The translations under genes were made by a program, and so were the position numbers. A stretch of DNA of 64,000 bases from contig NZ_MRDM01000011.1 of NCBI RefSeq assembly GCF_002008165.1, positions 434,001 to 498,000 of the forward strand. The letters run 5' to 3'. This stretch comes from Rhizobium laguerreae (GTDB taxonomy: Bacteria > Pseudomonadota > Alphaproteobacteria > Rhizobiales > Rhizobiaceae). Under the pieces are notes generated by a model. The model worked only from the letters and a program-made list of their open reading frames with translations. It searched no databases and had not been told where the DNA came from. This document shows positions 1 through 11,797 of this stretch, in pieces (positions within the stretch are counted from its first letter, which is position 1; every line of letters starts with the position of its first letter).

Positions 1-2282
<2,282 letters not shown>

Positions 2283-2293
<11 letters not shown>

Positions 2294-2804
2294 TATCGCT
2301 TGCAAGCTGGCCCGCAATGCCGGCATCGCCATGATCCTTGCCTCGGCGGCTTTTCTCTCCGCCTGCCAGGTCCGACCGCTTTATTCCGAGAGTTCCGGTG
2401 TCGTCGAAAAGCTTTCCTCTGTCGGCTTTTCCCCAGCAAGCAGCCGCGTCGAACAGCAGGTGCGCAATCGCCTGATCTTCCTTGCGTCGCGCGGTGCCGG
2501 TGAAGCGGTAAACCCGCAATATCAGGTTGAAATTCGCGCTACCTCGTCTGTTGCCGATACGCTCCTGAGGGATTCCTCGGACACATCGCGAGCCGGTCGT
2601 GTGACCGTCAGCGTCACCTACACGCTGCGCGCGGCGACCGACGATCATGTCATCAAGGCCGGCAGCCGCGCTACCACGGCGCTGGTGGATTTTTCCGAAC
2701 AGGAATTCGCCAAGCAGCGGGCGATCCGTGATGCCGAGAACCGCGCGGCGGATCAGGTGGCGGAGTTCGTGGGATCCGATATCGCCGCTGCCCTCAGCCG
2801 CTGA
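2283..2804 (+). CDS. lptE: LPS-assembly lipoprotein LptE-like
   Basis: Predicted outer-membrane lipoprotein that plugs the LptD barrel and helps insert lipopolysaccharide. The 173-residue product has a short charged N terminus, a hydrophobic segment at about residues 14-26 and a lipobox L-S-A-C with Cys28, as expected for signal peptidase II processing. The body is a small soluble domain that reads as LptE-like, with the PLYS motif just after the lipobox that is common in alphaproteobacterial members. The start is a TTG that overlaps the end of leuS, which suggests translational coupling; no better ATG exists before the signal peptide. The order leuS-lptE-holA is a common arrangement in rhizobia and supports the call, since the sequence itself is poorly conserved. 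Confidence 0.85.
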
Positions 2805-2814
2805 GGGCGGAGAT

Positions 2815-3855
2815 GTGGCGGAGATAAAATCCCACGAATTCGAGACATTCCTGCAGAAATCGGCGCGGAACTATCGGATTTACGTCATCTACGGGCCGGA
2901 TCGCGGTCTTGTTTCCGAACGGGCAGGCCTGCTCGCCGGCAAGAGCGGTGTCGCTCTCGATGATCCCTTCTCGCTGACCAAGCTCGATATCGGCGACCTG
3001 CAAAAAGACCCCGGTCGGTTGGTCGACGAGGTCCAGTCGATCGGGCTGTTCGGCGGCGAGAAACTGATCTGGATCCGCGGTGCCGCCAACGAGAAATACC
3101 TCGTCGATTCCTTGGCGCTGCTGGCCGAAAAACCACTCGAAGCCGCCTATCTGATCATCGAGGCCGGTGACCTCAAGAAGGGTTCCCTGCTGCGCAAGAC
3201 CGCGGAAGCCGCCAGATCCGTCATGACGATCCCCTCCTACGCCGATGACAGTCGCGCCCTGAATGCATTGATCGATACAGAACTCGGTGCAGAGAAGCTC
3301 GGCATTACGCCGACCGCGCGACAAGCGCTGATCGCGTTGATCGGCGGCGACAGGATCGCTTCCCGAAACGAGGTACGCAAGCTTGCTCTTTACTGCCGGG
3401 GCTTCGATACGGTCGAAGAACATCACGTTACCGAAATAATCGGCGACGCCAGCGCCATCTCGGTTGACGACGCCGTCGATGCCATCCTCGGCGGTGATCT
3501 CAACGCCTTTCTGCACGCCATGCAAAAGATCAGCAGTTCGAAAACCGCGATCTTTCTGGTTCTGCAGGCATGCCTGAAGCAATTCCAGCTTCTGGATTCG
3601 ATGCGCGCCGAAATGGATGAAAAGCGGCTGCAGCCGCCTCAAGTCATGCAGACAATGGGGCGGCATCTACACTTCCGCCGCAAGCCGATCATCGAACAGG
3701 CGCTGCGCCAGTGGACCGCGGAAAGCATCGCCCGTGAATCCAATCGGCTACAGGCCGCTATTCTGCAAACCAGACGGCGGCAGGTGCTGGAAGACAGCGT
3801 TGCGATGCAAACGCTTCTGTCCACCACCCTTCAATCCGGCCGGAAATCCGCCTGA
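2815..3855 (+). CDS. holA: DNA polymerase III subunit delta
   Basis: Clamp-loader delta subunit, which opens the beta sliding clamp during loading. The product has 346 residues, the usual length for HolA. The start is taken as the GTG at 2815, ten bases past the lptE stop, because a purine-rich G-A-G-G-G-C-G-G-A-G stretch lies just upstream and the protein then begins M-A-E-I-K-S-H-E-F, as in rhizobial delta subunits. A longer in-frame reading back to 2647 would overlap lptE and carries no family similarity. The N-terminal AAA+-like fold lacks a working Walker A motif, as is normal for delta. It converges on parB, with a repeat element between the two stop codons. Confidence 0.93.
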   Translation: MAEIKSHEFETFLQKSARNYRIYVIYGPDRGLVSERAGLLAGKSGVALDDPFSLTKLDIGDLQKDPGRLVDEVQSIGLFGGEKLIWIRGAANEKYLVDSLALLAEKPLEAAYLIIEAGDLKKGSLLRKTAEAARSVMTIPSYADDSRALNALIDTELGAEKLGITPTARQALIALIGGDRIASRNEVRKLALYCRGFDTVEEHHVTEIIGDASAISVDDAVDAILGGDLNAFLHAMQKISSSKTAIFLVLQACLKQFQLLDSMRAEMDEKRLQPPQVMQTMGRHLHFRRKPIIEQALRQWTAESIARESNRLQAAILQTRRRQVLEDSVAMQTLLSTTLQSGRKSA

Positions 3856-3874
3856 ACCAGCGCACGTCGGCCCA

Positions 3875-3912
3875 AAAAATCATAACCGATTTTAGGAAAG
3901 CACGGTGCGTTG
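3875..3912. repeat. Short palindromic repeat (partial mosaic unit)
   Basis: A small inverted repeat (AAATC / GATTT arms) followed by GGAAAGCA. The same unit, with small changes, occurs at about 29549-29583, so it is a dispersed mosaic component. It lies directly before the 117-bp element at 3939-4055, between the convergent genes holA and parB, and could act as a transcription stop for either strand. That function is inference. Confidence 0.55.
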
Positions 3913-3938
3913 TTTCAAGGAGTTAAAGCCTCGATGCT

Positions 3939-4055
3939 CTAGAGCATGATGCCGAAAAGCGCGAGCGGTTTTCGGACGACATCATGCTCTAACTATATAA
4001 TGTGGAACAGGATTCAGATTTTAGGCCGACCCGGCCTAAAATCATCCTGTTCTAG
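3939..4055 (+). repeat. 117-bp double-palindrome intergenic repeat, copy 1
   Basis: The element has two nested palindromes. The first has outer arms AGAGCATGATG / CATCATGCTCT and inner arms CCGAAAA / TTTTCGG. The second has outer arms GAACAGGAT / ATCCTGTTC and inner arms TTTTAGGCCG / CGGCCTAAAA. Both ends of the element are CTAG. A second copy in inverted orientation lies at 59352-59468; by my alignment 111 of 117 positions agree. The right-hand CTAG provides the TAG stop codon of parB. The structure resembles the RIME class of rhizobial repeats, but I cannot say whether this family has been named. Confidence 0.85.
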
Positions 4056-4933
4056 CGCCTCTCGAGCAAGCGGCAGATTTCCTCGAGCTGCTCTAGCGAC
4101 TTATAGGAAATTTTGATCTGGCCGCCGCTTGCCTTGTGATTGATCGCAACATCAAGGCCGAGCGCATCGGAAAGTGTCCGTTCCAGCGCCAGCGTGTCTG
4201 AATCTTTCTGATCTCGCCGCAAGGCCGCCTGCTGCGGCTCCGATTGGGCCTTGATATTGTTTTGCGCCAGCTTTTCCGCATCACGCACCGACATGCCCTT
4301 GGCAACGATCGTACGGGCAAGACTTGCCGGATCGGATGTCGAAACCAGTGCGCGCGCGTGGCCAGCCGATAGGCTGCCGGCAGCAAGCAGATCGCGAACC
4401 GGATCAGGCAATTTCAACAGGCGCAACGAGTTAGCAACATGGCTGCGGCTTTTGCCGATAATTTCGCCGAGGTCGTTCTGGGTGTAGCCGTATTCCGCGA
4501 TCAGCTGCTCATAGCCCAAGGCCTCTTCGAGGGCATTGAGATCCGCGCGCTGGACGTTTTCGACAATGGCGATTTCCAACGCCGTCTTATCATCCACATC
4601 ACGGATAATGACCGGAATCTCGATCAGCCCGGCAAGCTGAGCTGCGCGCCAGCGTCGTTCGCCGGCGATGATCTCATATCGATCCCGCGACATCGTCCGC
4701 ACAACAATCGGCTGAACGATACCGTGTTGACGAATGGAGCTTGCGAGATCGTGCAGCTCCGAGTCATCGAAGAACCGACGGGGATTGCGGGGGTTGCGGC
4801 TGACGAACTCGATCGGGATCATTCTGTCGGCGCTGATAGTCCGCTCGGCTTCCACCGGGACAGGCTGATCCATTTCACCAATCAGCGCCGCAAGGCCGCG
4901 GCCCAATCGCCTCTTTGATACATCGTCATTCAT
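4052..4933 (-). CDS. parB: Chromosome-partitioning protein ParB
   Basis: CTP-dependent DNA clamp that loads at parS sites and spreads, and with ParA moves newly copied origins apart. The 293-residue product has the N-terminal G-R-G-L-A-A-L-I motif that contacts ParA, the nucleotide-binding box G-E-R-R-W-R at residues 91-96, a central helix-turn-helix that reads parS and a C-terminal dimerisation domain. It follows parA after about 30 bases and ends a minus-strand cluster that starts at hemE. Matching parS sites lie in the same cluster (6362, 8322, 8359). Its TAG stop is formed by the edge of the adjoining 117-bp repeat, so the extreme C terminus may differ in relatives without that element. 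Confidence 0.97.
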   Translation of the reverse strand: MNDDVSKRRLGRGLAALIGEMDQPVPVEAERTISADRMIPIEFVSRNPRNPRRFFDDSELHDLASSIRQHGIVQPIVVRTMSRDRYEIIAGERRWRAAQLAGLIEIPVIIRDVDDKTALEIAIVENVQRADLNALEEALGYEQLIAEYGYTQNDLGEIIGKSRSHVANSLRLLKLPDPVRDLLAAGSLSAGHARALVSTSDPASLARTIVAKGMSVRDAEKLAQNNIKAQSEPQQAALRRDQKDSDTLALERTLSDALGLDVAINHKASGGQIKISYKSLEQLEEICRLLERR

Positions 4934-4965
4934 GATCTACACTCACCTACACCCCTAAAATGATA

Positions 4966-5760
4966 TCACGCGGCCAGTCTTTGGCGTTCCCGCTGGATGA
5001 CCTCGGAGGCCAGCTGCAGATAGGCCTGACTGCCCGCGCACTTCAAGTCATAGAGAATAGCCGGCTTACCGTAGGACGGAGCCTCGGACACCCGGACATT
5101 GCGCGGAATTAACGTATGGTAAACCTTGTCCCCGAGATGCGTACGCACGTCATTGACAACCTGCTGGGCAAGATTGTTGCGCGCATCGAACATCGTCAAG
5201 ACGATACCCTGAATATCCAGACGCGGGTTCACTGTCCGCCGAACCTGGCTGACGGTCTCAAGCAGCTGGCTCAATCCCTCCAGCGCAAAAAATTCACATT
5301 GCAGCGGCACCAAGACCGAATGCGCCGCCGCCATAGCATTCATCGTCAGCAGATTGAACGACGGCGGGCAATCCAGAAGAATATAAGAAAACGCCATGGC
5401 TTCCGACGAAGACAGCGCTTTCCGCAATTTAAACACCCGATCGCTCTGCTGCGAGATTTCCATCTCGATGCCAAGAAGATCCATCGTCGACGGGACGATA
5501 AACAGATTAGGAACCGCTGTTTCGAGAGTCACTTCGGGAATCCCACGATCACCGACCATCAGATCGTAGGAGGACAGCTTACGATCACGACGATCGATAC
5601 CGAGCCCAGTGCTGGCATTGCCCTGCGGATCGAGATCGACGATCAGGACGCGCTCGCCAATAGCCGCAAGCGCCGTTGCCAGATTGATTGCGGTGGTCGT
5701 TTTGCCAACGCCACCCTTCTGATTTGCGATGGTGATAATCCGATGTCGTTCGCCAGCCAT
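4966..5760 (-). CDS. parA: Chromosome-partitioning ATPase ParA
   Basis: Walker-type ATPase that binds DNA non-specifically when ATP-bound and is released by ParB, which gives directed movement of the origin region. The 264-residue product carries the deviant Walker A motif K-G-G-V-G-K-T-T at residues 15-22, the switch region D-L-D-P-Q-G-N-A-S-T and the Walker B-like L-D-C-P-P-S. There is no N-terminal helix-turn-helix, so it is the short chromosomal (Soj) type and not a plasmid RepA/ParA. It starts about 20 bases after the rsmG stop and is followed closely by parB, the usual rsmG-parA-parB order of alphaproteobacteria. Confidence 0.97.
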   Translation of the reverse strand: MAGERHRIITIANQKGGVGKTTTAINLATALAAIGERVLIVDLDPQGNASTGLGIDRRDRKLSSYDLMVGDRGIPEVTLETAVPNLFIVPSTMDLLGIEMEISQQSDRVFKLRKALSSSEAMAFSYILLDCPPSFNLLTMNAMAAAHSVLVPLQCEFFALEGLSQLLETVSQVRRTVNPRLDIQGIVLTMFDARNNLAQQVVNDVRTHLGDKVYHTLIPRNVRVSEAPSYGKPAILYDLKCAGSQAYLQLASEVIQRERQRLAA

Positions 5761-5779
5761 TGCCGCAATATCCGATCTG

Positions 5780-6397
5780 TTAAACCAAGCGCCGGAGATT
5801 TGATACTTCTAAAATAACGGATTCCTGCTCGACGACGCTCTTATGTTCTAACAGATCGAATTCCCACCGACCACGTGCTTTGTCAATTTCCCTGAGGTAA
5901 TCCCGGCCTTTGTGAAAGAAGCCACGACAATTTTCCTTGCCAAGCATCCAGGGGGATGAATAACCGATGAGTCCATCAAGATCCGCAAGGGCGCGCGCTG
6001 AAATCGCACCACATTCGCCAACCTCCGTATAAGCATCTTCGATTCGAATGCTATGGACGCTGCCGCGCGCATTTGTCTCCCGTAGCGCTGTCCGCAGAAA
6101 CGCTGCCTTTTTATGGTTGCTTTCGACCAGATGGACCCATCCACCTTGCAGCTCGGCCAAAAAAATCGCCGTAATAATACCGGGAAAGCCGCCCCCACTG
6201 CCGAGGTCAACCCAAGTAATCGATTGAGGATGAATCTGAAAGACCTGGCTGCTATCAGCGATGTGCCGGTGCCACAGATCATCCAGTGTCGATGGCGCCA
6301 CCAGATTGATTGCTTTTGCCCACTTCTGAAACAGCGCTGCAAAGTGTTGCAACCGCTCCTGTGTTTCACGTGAAACACGCAAACCGTTTAATTCCAT
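5780..6397 (-). CDS. rsmG: 16S rRNA (guanine-527-N7) methyltransferase
   Basis: Methylates G527 in the 530 loop of 16S rRNA using S-adenosylmethionine; loss gives low-level streptomycin resistance in several bacteria. The 205-residue product has the Rossmann motif I ([12 protein letters not shown], residues 62-73). The gene overlaps the end of mnmG by ten bases, so the two are translationally coupled. A perfect 16-base parS palindrome lies within the first codons and is read as part of R-V-S-R-E-T-Q, so the N-terminal peptide is dictated by the centromere site. The assignment is secure from both motif and the mnmG-rsmG-parA-parB context. Confidence 0.95.
   Translation of the reverse strand: MELNGLRVSRETQERLQHFAALFQKWAKAINLVAPSTLDDLWHRHIADSSQVFQIHPQSITWVDLGSGGGFPGIITAIFLAELQGGWVHLVESNHKKAAFLRTALRETNARGSVHSIRIEDAYTEVGECGAISARALADLDGLIGYSSPWMLGKENCRGFFHKGRDYLREIDKARGRWEFDLLEHKSVVEQESVILEVSNLRRLV
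6362..6377. promoter_or_regulatory. parS site, perfect 16-base palindrome
   Basis: TGTTTCACGTGAAACA matches the bacterial parS consensus at all 16 positions. It lies inside the 5' end of rsmG, close to parA and parB. ParB is expected to load here and spread. It is about 6.6 kb from the proposed oriC. Confidence 0.96.
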
Positions 6398-8298
6398 TCT
6401 GAAAGACTCTCAAATCTTGTATCAAGCGCTATGGCGTTCGGCGAGGATAGTCGACGCAAGTGCACGAGCAGTAACGCGATTGCCGCAGGCGTCATCCCTT
6501 CAACGATTGCGGCCTGGGCAATATTGAAAGGGCGAGCAGCGCTGAGCTTGACCTTCAGCTCGTTCGAGAGACCGGACAGTGCATCATAGTTGAAATCAAA
6601 CGGTATCTGCCGCTCCTCGTCGCGTTGTTGATCGGCAATCGCCGAGGCTTGCCGATCGAGATAAACCGAATAGCCTGCCTCGATTTCCAACGCTTCCGCA
6701 ACTTTCCGTCCAATCATGTCGAGCTTCTCCGGCCAAACATGCCGAAGCGCGGCGAAATCATAATTCGGATAGGACAGTAAGTCATACGCGGTTCGGCGCT
6801 GCCCATCGAGCTTGATATTCAAGCCCGCGCGGCGTGCCTCATTCGGTGTCACCACCAGCGACCGCAGCAGCGCCCGACTGGTTTCAATCTCTGCCTGATA
6901 GGATGTGAATCGCTGCGCTCGCGCGTCACTGACGCATCCAAGCCGCATGGCCAGCGGCGTCAAGCGCATATCGGCGTTGTCAGCCCGCAAACTCAGCCGA
7001 TACTCCGCACGCGATGTAAACATTCGATACGGCTCCGTAACGCCTCGTGACGTGAGATCGTCGATCATGACGCCAATATAAGAACTCGTCCGGCTGAAAT
7101 GGAACGGATCCGAATCGCTGCTTCGCAATGCGGCATTCAGCCCGGCTGCCAGTCCCTGCGCGGCCGCCTCTTCATATCCGGTGGTGCCATTGATCTGGCC
7201 AGCGAGAAACAAGCCTCTCAGCCGCTTAACCTCCAGCGATGGAGCAAGCTCTCTCGGATCGACATGATCATATTCGATCGCATAGCCCGGTTGCAGTATT
7301 CTTGCCGCTTCGAGGCCGGGGATCGTTTTGATGAAGTCTGCCTGCACCTCCGCCGGCAAGGAGGTAGAAATCCCGTTCGGATAGACCGTGTCATCGTCCA
7401 GTCCCTCAGGTTCGAGAAAGACCTGATGTCCATCCCGCTCTCCGAATTTCACCAACTTGTCTTCGATAGACGGGCAATAACGAGGCCCGACACCTTCGAT
7501 CTGCCCGGAATACATTGCCGAGCGCATAATGTTGTCGACAATGATGCGGTGGGTCGCTTCGGTCGTCCTGGTGACCCCGCAGTCGATTTGTGGCGTCGTA
7601 ATCGTGTCGGTCATGAAGGAGAAGGGGACAAGCTCCTCGTCAGCCCCCTGTCTACCGATGGATTGCCAGTCGATCGTCTTTCCGTCCAGCCGGGCGGGTG
7701 TGCCGGTCTTCAGGCGTCCCAGCCGCAGCCCCAGCCGGGCGAGGGTCGCAGACAATCCGATCGACGGCGCTTCACCGACACGTCCGGCCGGTGTCTTTTC
7801 CGACCCGATATGAATAAGACCGCGCAGAAAGGTTCCAGTGGTCAAAACCACCGCCGGCGCTTTCAGGGTCCGACCATCCTTCATGATCACGCCAGCGACG
7901 CAACCATCGACAACGTCCAGATCAAACGCATCGCCCTCGATGACATCCAGGTTCGGCGTCGCTTCGATCGCCGCCAGCATCGCCAGGCGATAAAGCTTTC
8001 GATCGGCCTGCGTCCGCGGCCCTCGGACGGCAGCGCCTTTCTTCTTGTTGAGCATCCGGAATTGAATGCCTGCAACATCGGCGATCCGGCCCATAAGGCC
8101 ATCCATCGCATCGATCTCCCGAACAAGATGGCCCTTGCCTAGCCCACCGATCGCCGGATTACAGGACATGACCCCGATCGTGTCCCGCCTATGCGTAATC
8201 AGAGCAGTTTTTGCCCCGAGGCGCGCAGCTGCGCTGGCAGCCTCCGACCCCGCATGGCCTCCACCGATCACAATCACGTCGAAGACATTATCCGTCAA
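6388..8298 (-). CDS. mnmG: tRNA uridine-34 5-carboxymethylaminomethyl modification enzyme MnmG (GidA)
   Basis: FAD-dependent partner of MnmE; together they install the cmnm5 group on U34 of several tRNAs. The 636-residue product has the dinucleotide-binding motif G-G-G-H-A-G at residues 12-17, the conserved C-N-P-A-I-G-G motif around residue 47 and the C-terminal helical domain that binds MnmE. The start is a TTG at 8298 with GGAG seven bases upstream; the next internal methionines would cut the FAD motif. The gene lies between mnmE and rsmG in one transcription direction. Two parS-like sequences occupy the short gap to mnmE. Confidence 0.97.
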   Translation of the reverse strand: MTDNVFDVIVIGGGHAGSEAASAAARLGAKTALITHRRDTIGVMSCNPAIGGLGKGHLVREIDAMDGLMGRIADVAGIQFRMLNKKKGAAVRGPRTQADRKLYRLAMLAAIEATPNLDVIEGDAFDLDVVDGCVAGVIMKDGRTLKAPAVVLTTGTFLRGLIHIGSEKTPAGRVGEAPSIGLSATLARLGLRLGRLKTGTPARLDGKTIDWQSIGRQGADEELVPFSFMTDTITTPQIDCGVTRTTEATHRIIVDNIMRSAMYSGQIEGVGPRYCPSIEDKLVKFGERDGHQVFLEPEGLDDDTVYPNGISTSLPAEVQADFIKTIPGLEAARILQPGYAIEYDHVDPRELAPSLEVKRLRGLFLAGQINGTTGYEEAAAQGLAAGLNAALRSSDSDPFHFSRTSSYIGVMIDDLTSRGVTEPYRMFTSRAEYRLSLRADNADMRLTPLAMRLGCVSDARAQRFTSYQAEIETSRALLRSLVVTPNEARRAGLNIKLDGQRRTAYDLLSYPNYDFAALRHVWPEKLDMIGRKVAEALEIEAGYSVYLDRQASAIADQQRDEERQIPFDFNYDALSGLSNELKVKLSAARPFNIAQAAIVEGMTPAAIALLLVHLRRLSSPNAIALDTRFESLSEWN

Positions 8299-8321
8299 TT
8301 CAAGACTCCATATCTGGCAGG

Positions 8322-8337
8322 CGTTTCACGTGAAACC
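8322..8337. promoter_or_regulatory. parS-like site
   Basis: CGTTTCACGTGAAACC keeps the full 14-base core GTTTCACGTGAAAC and differs from the consensus only at the two outermost bases. It lies between mnmG and mnmE, in a non-coding gap. Likely a real ParB site. Confidence 0.88.
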
Positions 8338-8358
8338 GTGCAGGCCTTTGGCTCCAAA

Positions 8359-8374
8359 GGTTTCACGTGAATCA
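8359..8374. promoter_or_regulatory. parS-like site
   Basis: GGTTTCACGTGAATCA matches the parS consensus at 14 of 16 positions. Its centre is 37 bases from that of the neighbouring site at 8322-8337, so the two form a tandem pair at the mnmE stop codon. Affinity is likely lower because one mismatch is inside the core. Confidence 0.7.
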
Positions 8375-9691
8375 TTTGCCAATACAAAACTCCGAGAAGA
8401 TCACCCCGAGCAATTGTTCGACATCCACTCGTCCGGTAATTCTACCCAAATACTCCGCGGTAATTCGCAGCTGCTCGGTCCGCAGTTCAAGATTCACATC
8501 CGGCTGTGATATGGCCGCATCGAGCGCCGCTAAACATTTCGTGAGCGAATCCTTATGCCGCTGCCGGCTGGGGATTGCCATAGACAGGCCGGCAAAACGT
8601 CCCTCGACGATATCGCCGATCAACCGCCGTAATTCCGGCAGACCGTCACCCGTCGCGGTGGAAATCTGGAGGTCATACCGACCCGAAGCTATTTCGGTCA
8701 GATCCTTCTTTGTCCCGACAGTAACATGCGGAGAGGACTGCTCCAAGTCGTCGGGGATCAGCGGTTTCGTCATATCGACCAGCAACAGGACAAGATCGGC
8801 ATCACGAAGTGCTATCCGCGCGCGCCGCACACCTTCCATTTCGACTTTGTCGTCCGCCTCGCGAAGACCAGCAGTGTCATAGAGCTTGATCAGGTAACCA
8901 TCAATGTCGAGATCAACCTGCAGGACATCGCGGGTGGTCCCGGCAATCTCCGTCACGATTGCGACGTCTCGACGCGCCAAAGCGTTCAACAGGCTCGATT
9001 TTCCAGCGTTCGGAGCACCGGCGATGACCACCTTGAAGCCGTCTCGGATAATCTCGCCGGCCGAAGCTGCCGCAAGGTGATCCTCGATATCGCTGCGAAG
9101 CTTCGCCATATCGGCCCAGACCGCATCCGATACCGACCCTGGAACGTCATCCTCGTCGGGGAAATCAAGTTCCGCCTCGATCAGCGCGCGGGCGCGCGTC
9201 AATCGTTCCGCCCACGAATCGTAAATTGCGGAAAGCCCACCTGCGCTATGTTCGACCGCAAGGCGTCTTTGCATTTCGGTCTCGGCGCCAATGAGATCGG
9301 CCAGCCCTTCCACCTCGACCAGATCAAGTTTGCCGTTCTCGAAAGCCCGGCGGGAGAACTCACCCTCGACGGCCATCCGCACGCCTGGAATATCGCCAAG
9401 GTCCTGAAACAGCGCCGCCAGCACGGCTCTGCTGCCGTGGATCTGCAGCTCGGCAACATCCTCCCCGGTAAACGAATTCGGAGCAGGAAAAAACAGCACC
9501 AGGCCGCTGTCGATCGGCTGATTGTTACGAGTCCGAATCGTTCGGTAAGACGCATACCGGGCTGCCGGAACGGATCCGACGAGCTTCACCAATATGTCTC
9601 TGGTCAGCGGGCCGCTGATTCGAACGACAGAAACACCCGAAGGCAGGCCGCCGCTCGATAGTGCATATATGGTATCGTTCAACATGGCCAT
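8372..9691 (-). CDS. mnmE: tRNA modification GTPase MnmE (TrmE)
   Basis: K+-activated GTPase that works with MnmG on tRNA wobble uridine. The 439-residue product shows the N-terminal formyl-THF-binding domain, then a G domain inserted in a helical domain: G1 G-A-P-N-A-G-K-S at 225-232, G2 G-T-T-R-D at 251-255, G3 D-T-A-G at 272-275 and a T-K-K-D version of the usual NKxD G4 motif. The C terminus has the family signature C-I-G-K with the catalytic cysteine. The start may be M1 or M3, two codons apart. It follows rho in the same direction, separated by a rho-independent terminator-like hairpin, so it may have its own promoter. Confidence 0.97.
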   Translation of the reverse strand: MAMLNDTIYALSSGGLPSGVSVVRISGPLTRDILVKLVGSVPAARYASYRTIRTRNNQPIDSGLVLFFPAPNSFTGEDVAELQIHGSRAVLAALFQDLGDIPGVRMAVEGEFSRRAFENGKLDLVEVEGLADLIGAETEMQRRLAVEHSAGGLSAIYDSWAERLTRARALIEAELDFPDEDDVPGSVSDAVWADMAKLRSDIEDHLAAASAGEIIRDGFKVVIAGAPNAGKSSLLNALARRDVAIVTEIAGTTRDVLQVDLDIDGYLIKLYDTAGLREADDKVEMEGVRRARIALRDADLVLLLVDMTKPLIPDDLEQSSPHVTVGTKKDLTEIASGRYDLQISTATGDGLPELRRLIGDIVEGRFAGLSMAIPSRQRHKDSLTKCLAALDAAISQPDVNLELRTEQLRITAEYLGRITGRVDVEQLLGVIFSEFCIGK

Positions 9692-9729
9692 ATCGCCTGG
9701 TTCATCGGTTGGAATCGAAATCGATTCCT

Positions 9730-9772
9730 CTCAAATAGAAAAGCTGGCGGCATCGCGAGATGCCTCCAGCTT
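9730..9772 (-). terminator. Terminator-like hairpin downstream of rho
   Basis: Inverted repeat AAAGCTGG / CCAGCTTT with a further six paired bases inside and a GCGA loop, covering 9739-9772. On the minus strand it is followed by a T-rich run (TTTTCTATTTG). It lies between the rho stop and the mnmE start and would end the rho transcript. Confidence 0.8.
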
Positions 9773-9795
9773 TAAGGGGTGAATCCGGCTAAGGA

Positions 9796-11061
9796 TTATG
9801 TGTTCATTGATTCGAAGAAGTCGGAATTGTTCTTCGTCTGCTTGAGCTTGTCGATCAGGAATTCGACCGCATCGGTTGTGCCCATCGGAGCCAGGATACG
9901 GCGGAGCACGAAGATCTTCTGCAGATCCTGGCGCGGAACCAGAAGGTCCTCCTTACGCGTGCCGGACTTCAGGATGTCCATTGCCGGGAAGATGCGCTTA
10001 TCAGCGACCTTGCGATCGAGGACGATTTCCGAGTTGCCGGTACCCTTGAATTCTTCGAAGATCACTTCGTCCATGCGGCTGCCAGTATCGATCAGCGCCG
10101 TCGCGATGATCGTCAAAGAGCCGCCTTCCTCGATGTTACGCGCCGCGCCGAAGAAGCGCTTCGGCCGCTGCAGAGCGTTGGCGTCCACACCGCCGGTCAG
10201 GACCTTGCCTGACGAGGGAACGACCGTGTTATAGGCACGGCCCAGGCGCGTGATCGAATCGAGCAGGATGACAACGTCGCGTCCGTGTTCGACAAGGCGC
10301 TTGGCCTTCTCGATAACCATCTCGGCCACCTGCACGTGACGCACGGCCGGTTCGTCGAAGGTCGAGGAGATTACCTCGCCGCGAACCGAACGCTGCATGT
10401 CGGTCACTTCTTCGGGACGTTCATCGATCAGCAGGACGATCAGATAACACTCCGGATGGTTGGCAGTGATCGAATGCGCGATGTTCTGCAACAACACGGT
10501 TTTGCCGGTACGCGGCGGTGCGACGATCAATCCACGCTGGCCCTTGCCGAGCGGCGCCACCAAGTCGATCACACGTGGCGACAGATCCTTGGTGGTGGGA
10601 ATATCCAGTTCCATCTTGAAGCGCTCGTTCGGATAGAGCGGCGTCAGATTGTCGAAATGAACCTTGTGACGGATCTTTTCCGGATCGTCGAAATTGATGG
10701 TGTTGACCTTGAGCAGCGCGAAATAGCGCTCGCCTTCCTTCGGCCCACGGATGGGGCCCTCGACCGTATCGCCGGTTTTCAGCGAGAAACGGCGGATCTG
10801 CGACGGGGAGATATAAATATCGTCCGGGCCCGGCAGGTAGTTCGCATTGGGCGACCGCAGGAAGCCGAAACCGTCCTGCAGCACTTCGACGACGCCTTCG
10901 CCGATGATTTCGACATCCTGGCTGGCAAGCATCTTGAGGATCGCAAACATCAGCTCTTGCTTGCGCATCGTGCTTGCATTCTCGACCTCGAGCGATTCGG
11001 CAAATGCCAGCAGATCCGTCGGGGATTTACTCTTAAGTTCCTGAAGCTTCATTTCAGCCAT
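9796..11061 (-). CDS. rho: Transcription termination factor Rho
   Basis: Hexameric RNA helicase that ends transcription at Rho-dependent sites. The 421-residue product has the N-terminal RNA-binding cold-shock-like domain, with G-F-G-F-L-R-S near residue 68, and the RecA-like motor domain with Walker A P-P-R-T-G-K-T near residue 182, followed by the Q-loop and R-loop regions. Length equals the common short Rho without large insertions. It lies between hemJ and mnmE, all read leftward. The 197 bases before the start hold no gene, are moderately A+T-rich and probably contain the rho promoter and leader, which in other bacteria is self-regulated; I see no specific attenuator. Confidence 0.98.
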   Translation of the reverse strand: MAEMKLQELKSKSPTDLLAFAESLEVENASTMRKQELMFAILKMLASQDVEIIGEGVVEVLQDGFGFLRSPNANYLPGPDDIYISPSQIRRFSLKTGDTVEGPIRGPKEGERYFALLKVNTINFDDPEKIRHKVHFDNLTPLYPNERFKMELDIPTTKDLSPRVIDLVAPLGKGQRGLIVAPPRTGKTVLLQNIAHSITANHPECYLIVLLIDERPEEVTDMQRSVRGEVISSTFDEPAVRHVQVAEMVIEKAKRLVEHGRDVVILLDSITRLGRAYNTVVPSSGKVLTGGVDANALQRPKRFFGAARNIEEGGSLTIIATALIDTGSRMDEVIFEEFKGTGNSEIVLDRKVADKRIFPAMDILKSGTRKEDLLVPRQDLQKIFVLRRILAPMGTTDAVEFLIDKLKQTKNNSDFFESMNT

Positions 11062-11258
11062 GAAGTGACCAATACTCTTTTCAATTTCAAAGGGGAAAGG
11101 CGATGTTGGGTCGTATTCGGTACCGCGAAAGGGCTCGCAGACGACTGAACTCTACACACATGCCACGTAGATGAGGTGCGCGGAAAATAGCGACTCGCAA
11201 TCGTTGCCGCAAGAGGGCTGCTTAAAATGAAGCAAATTTAACCTCAGGACGACTTTCC

Positions 11259-11795
11259 TCAGAACGGCTTCACCACGACAAGGATGACGATCACGATCAT
11301 CAGCAGTGTCGGGGCTTCGTTCATGAATCGCCAATAGCGCGCCGAGCGGCGGTTTTCATCTCGCTCGAACGCCCTGACAGCACGGCTGAAGAACATATGA
11401 ACACCGGTCAGCAGGACAACGAGACCAATCTTGGCATGCAGCCAGCCGCCCTGGAATCCATAAACCGACCAGGCGAGATAGAGGCCGAAAAACCACGTCA
11501 GCATCATCGCCGGCGTCATGATGATCCGAAGCAGCCGACGCTCCATCACTTTGAAAGTTTCCGACTGCACCGAGCCGGGCTCCGCATCGGTGTGATAGAT
11601 GAACAGCCGCGGCATGTAAAACAGCCCGGCCATCCAGGAAATGACCGCGATGATGTGCAGCGCCTTGATCCAGAGGTAGAGATTATCGGGGTTCCAGGCA
11701 AAAAGCCCGACCGCCACCAGCGCAAAGAAGGCCAGCGCAAAATGAGCCCGGCGCCGGGCGTAGGCGCCAGATCTCCGATCGGTCTGCTTTTCCAT
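11259..11795 (-). CDS. hemJ: Protoporphyrinogen oxidase HemJ
   Basis: Membrane protein for the oxygen-independent oxidation of protoporphyrinogen IX, the penultimate step of haem synthesis in many bacteria lacking HemG/HemY. The product is about 178 residues with four hydrophobic segments and the H-I-I-A-V-I-S-W-M region typical of the family, whose conserved histidines are thought to bind haem. The start is uncertain: a GTG at 11801 overlaps the hemE stop as GTGA, while the ATG at 11795 is better spaced from the GGCGGGG sequence upstream and is preferred here. Immediate linkage to hemE supports the role. Confidence 0.93.
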   Translation of the reverse strand: MEKQTDRRSGAYARRRAHFALAFFALVAVGLFAWNPDNLYLWIKALHIIAVISWMAGLFYMPRLFIYHTDAEPGSVQSETFKVMERRLLRIIMTPAMMLTWFFGLYLAWSVYGFQGGWLHAKIGLVVLLTGVHMFFSRAVRAFERDENRRSARYWRFMNEAPTLLMIVIVILVVVKPF

Positions 11796-11797
11796 CG

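Noticed and set aside
5866..5880. Other CACGTG words as parS (for example 5871, 10337, 48487, 58434)
   Set aside because: They share only the central few bases or less; the flanking TTTC/GAAA arms are missing.
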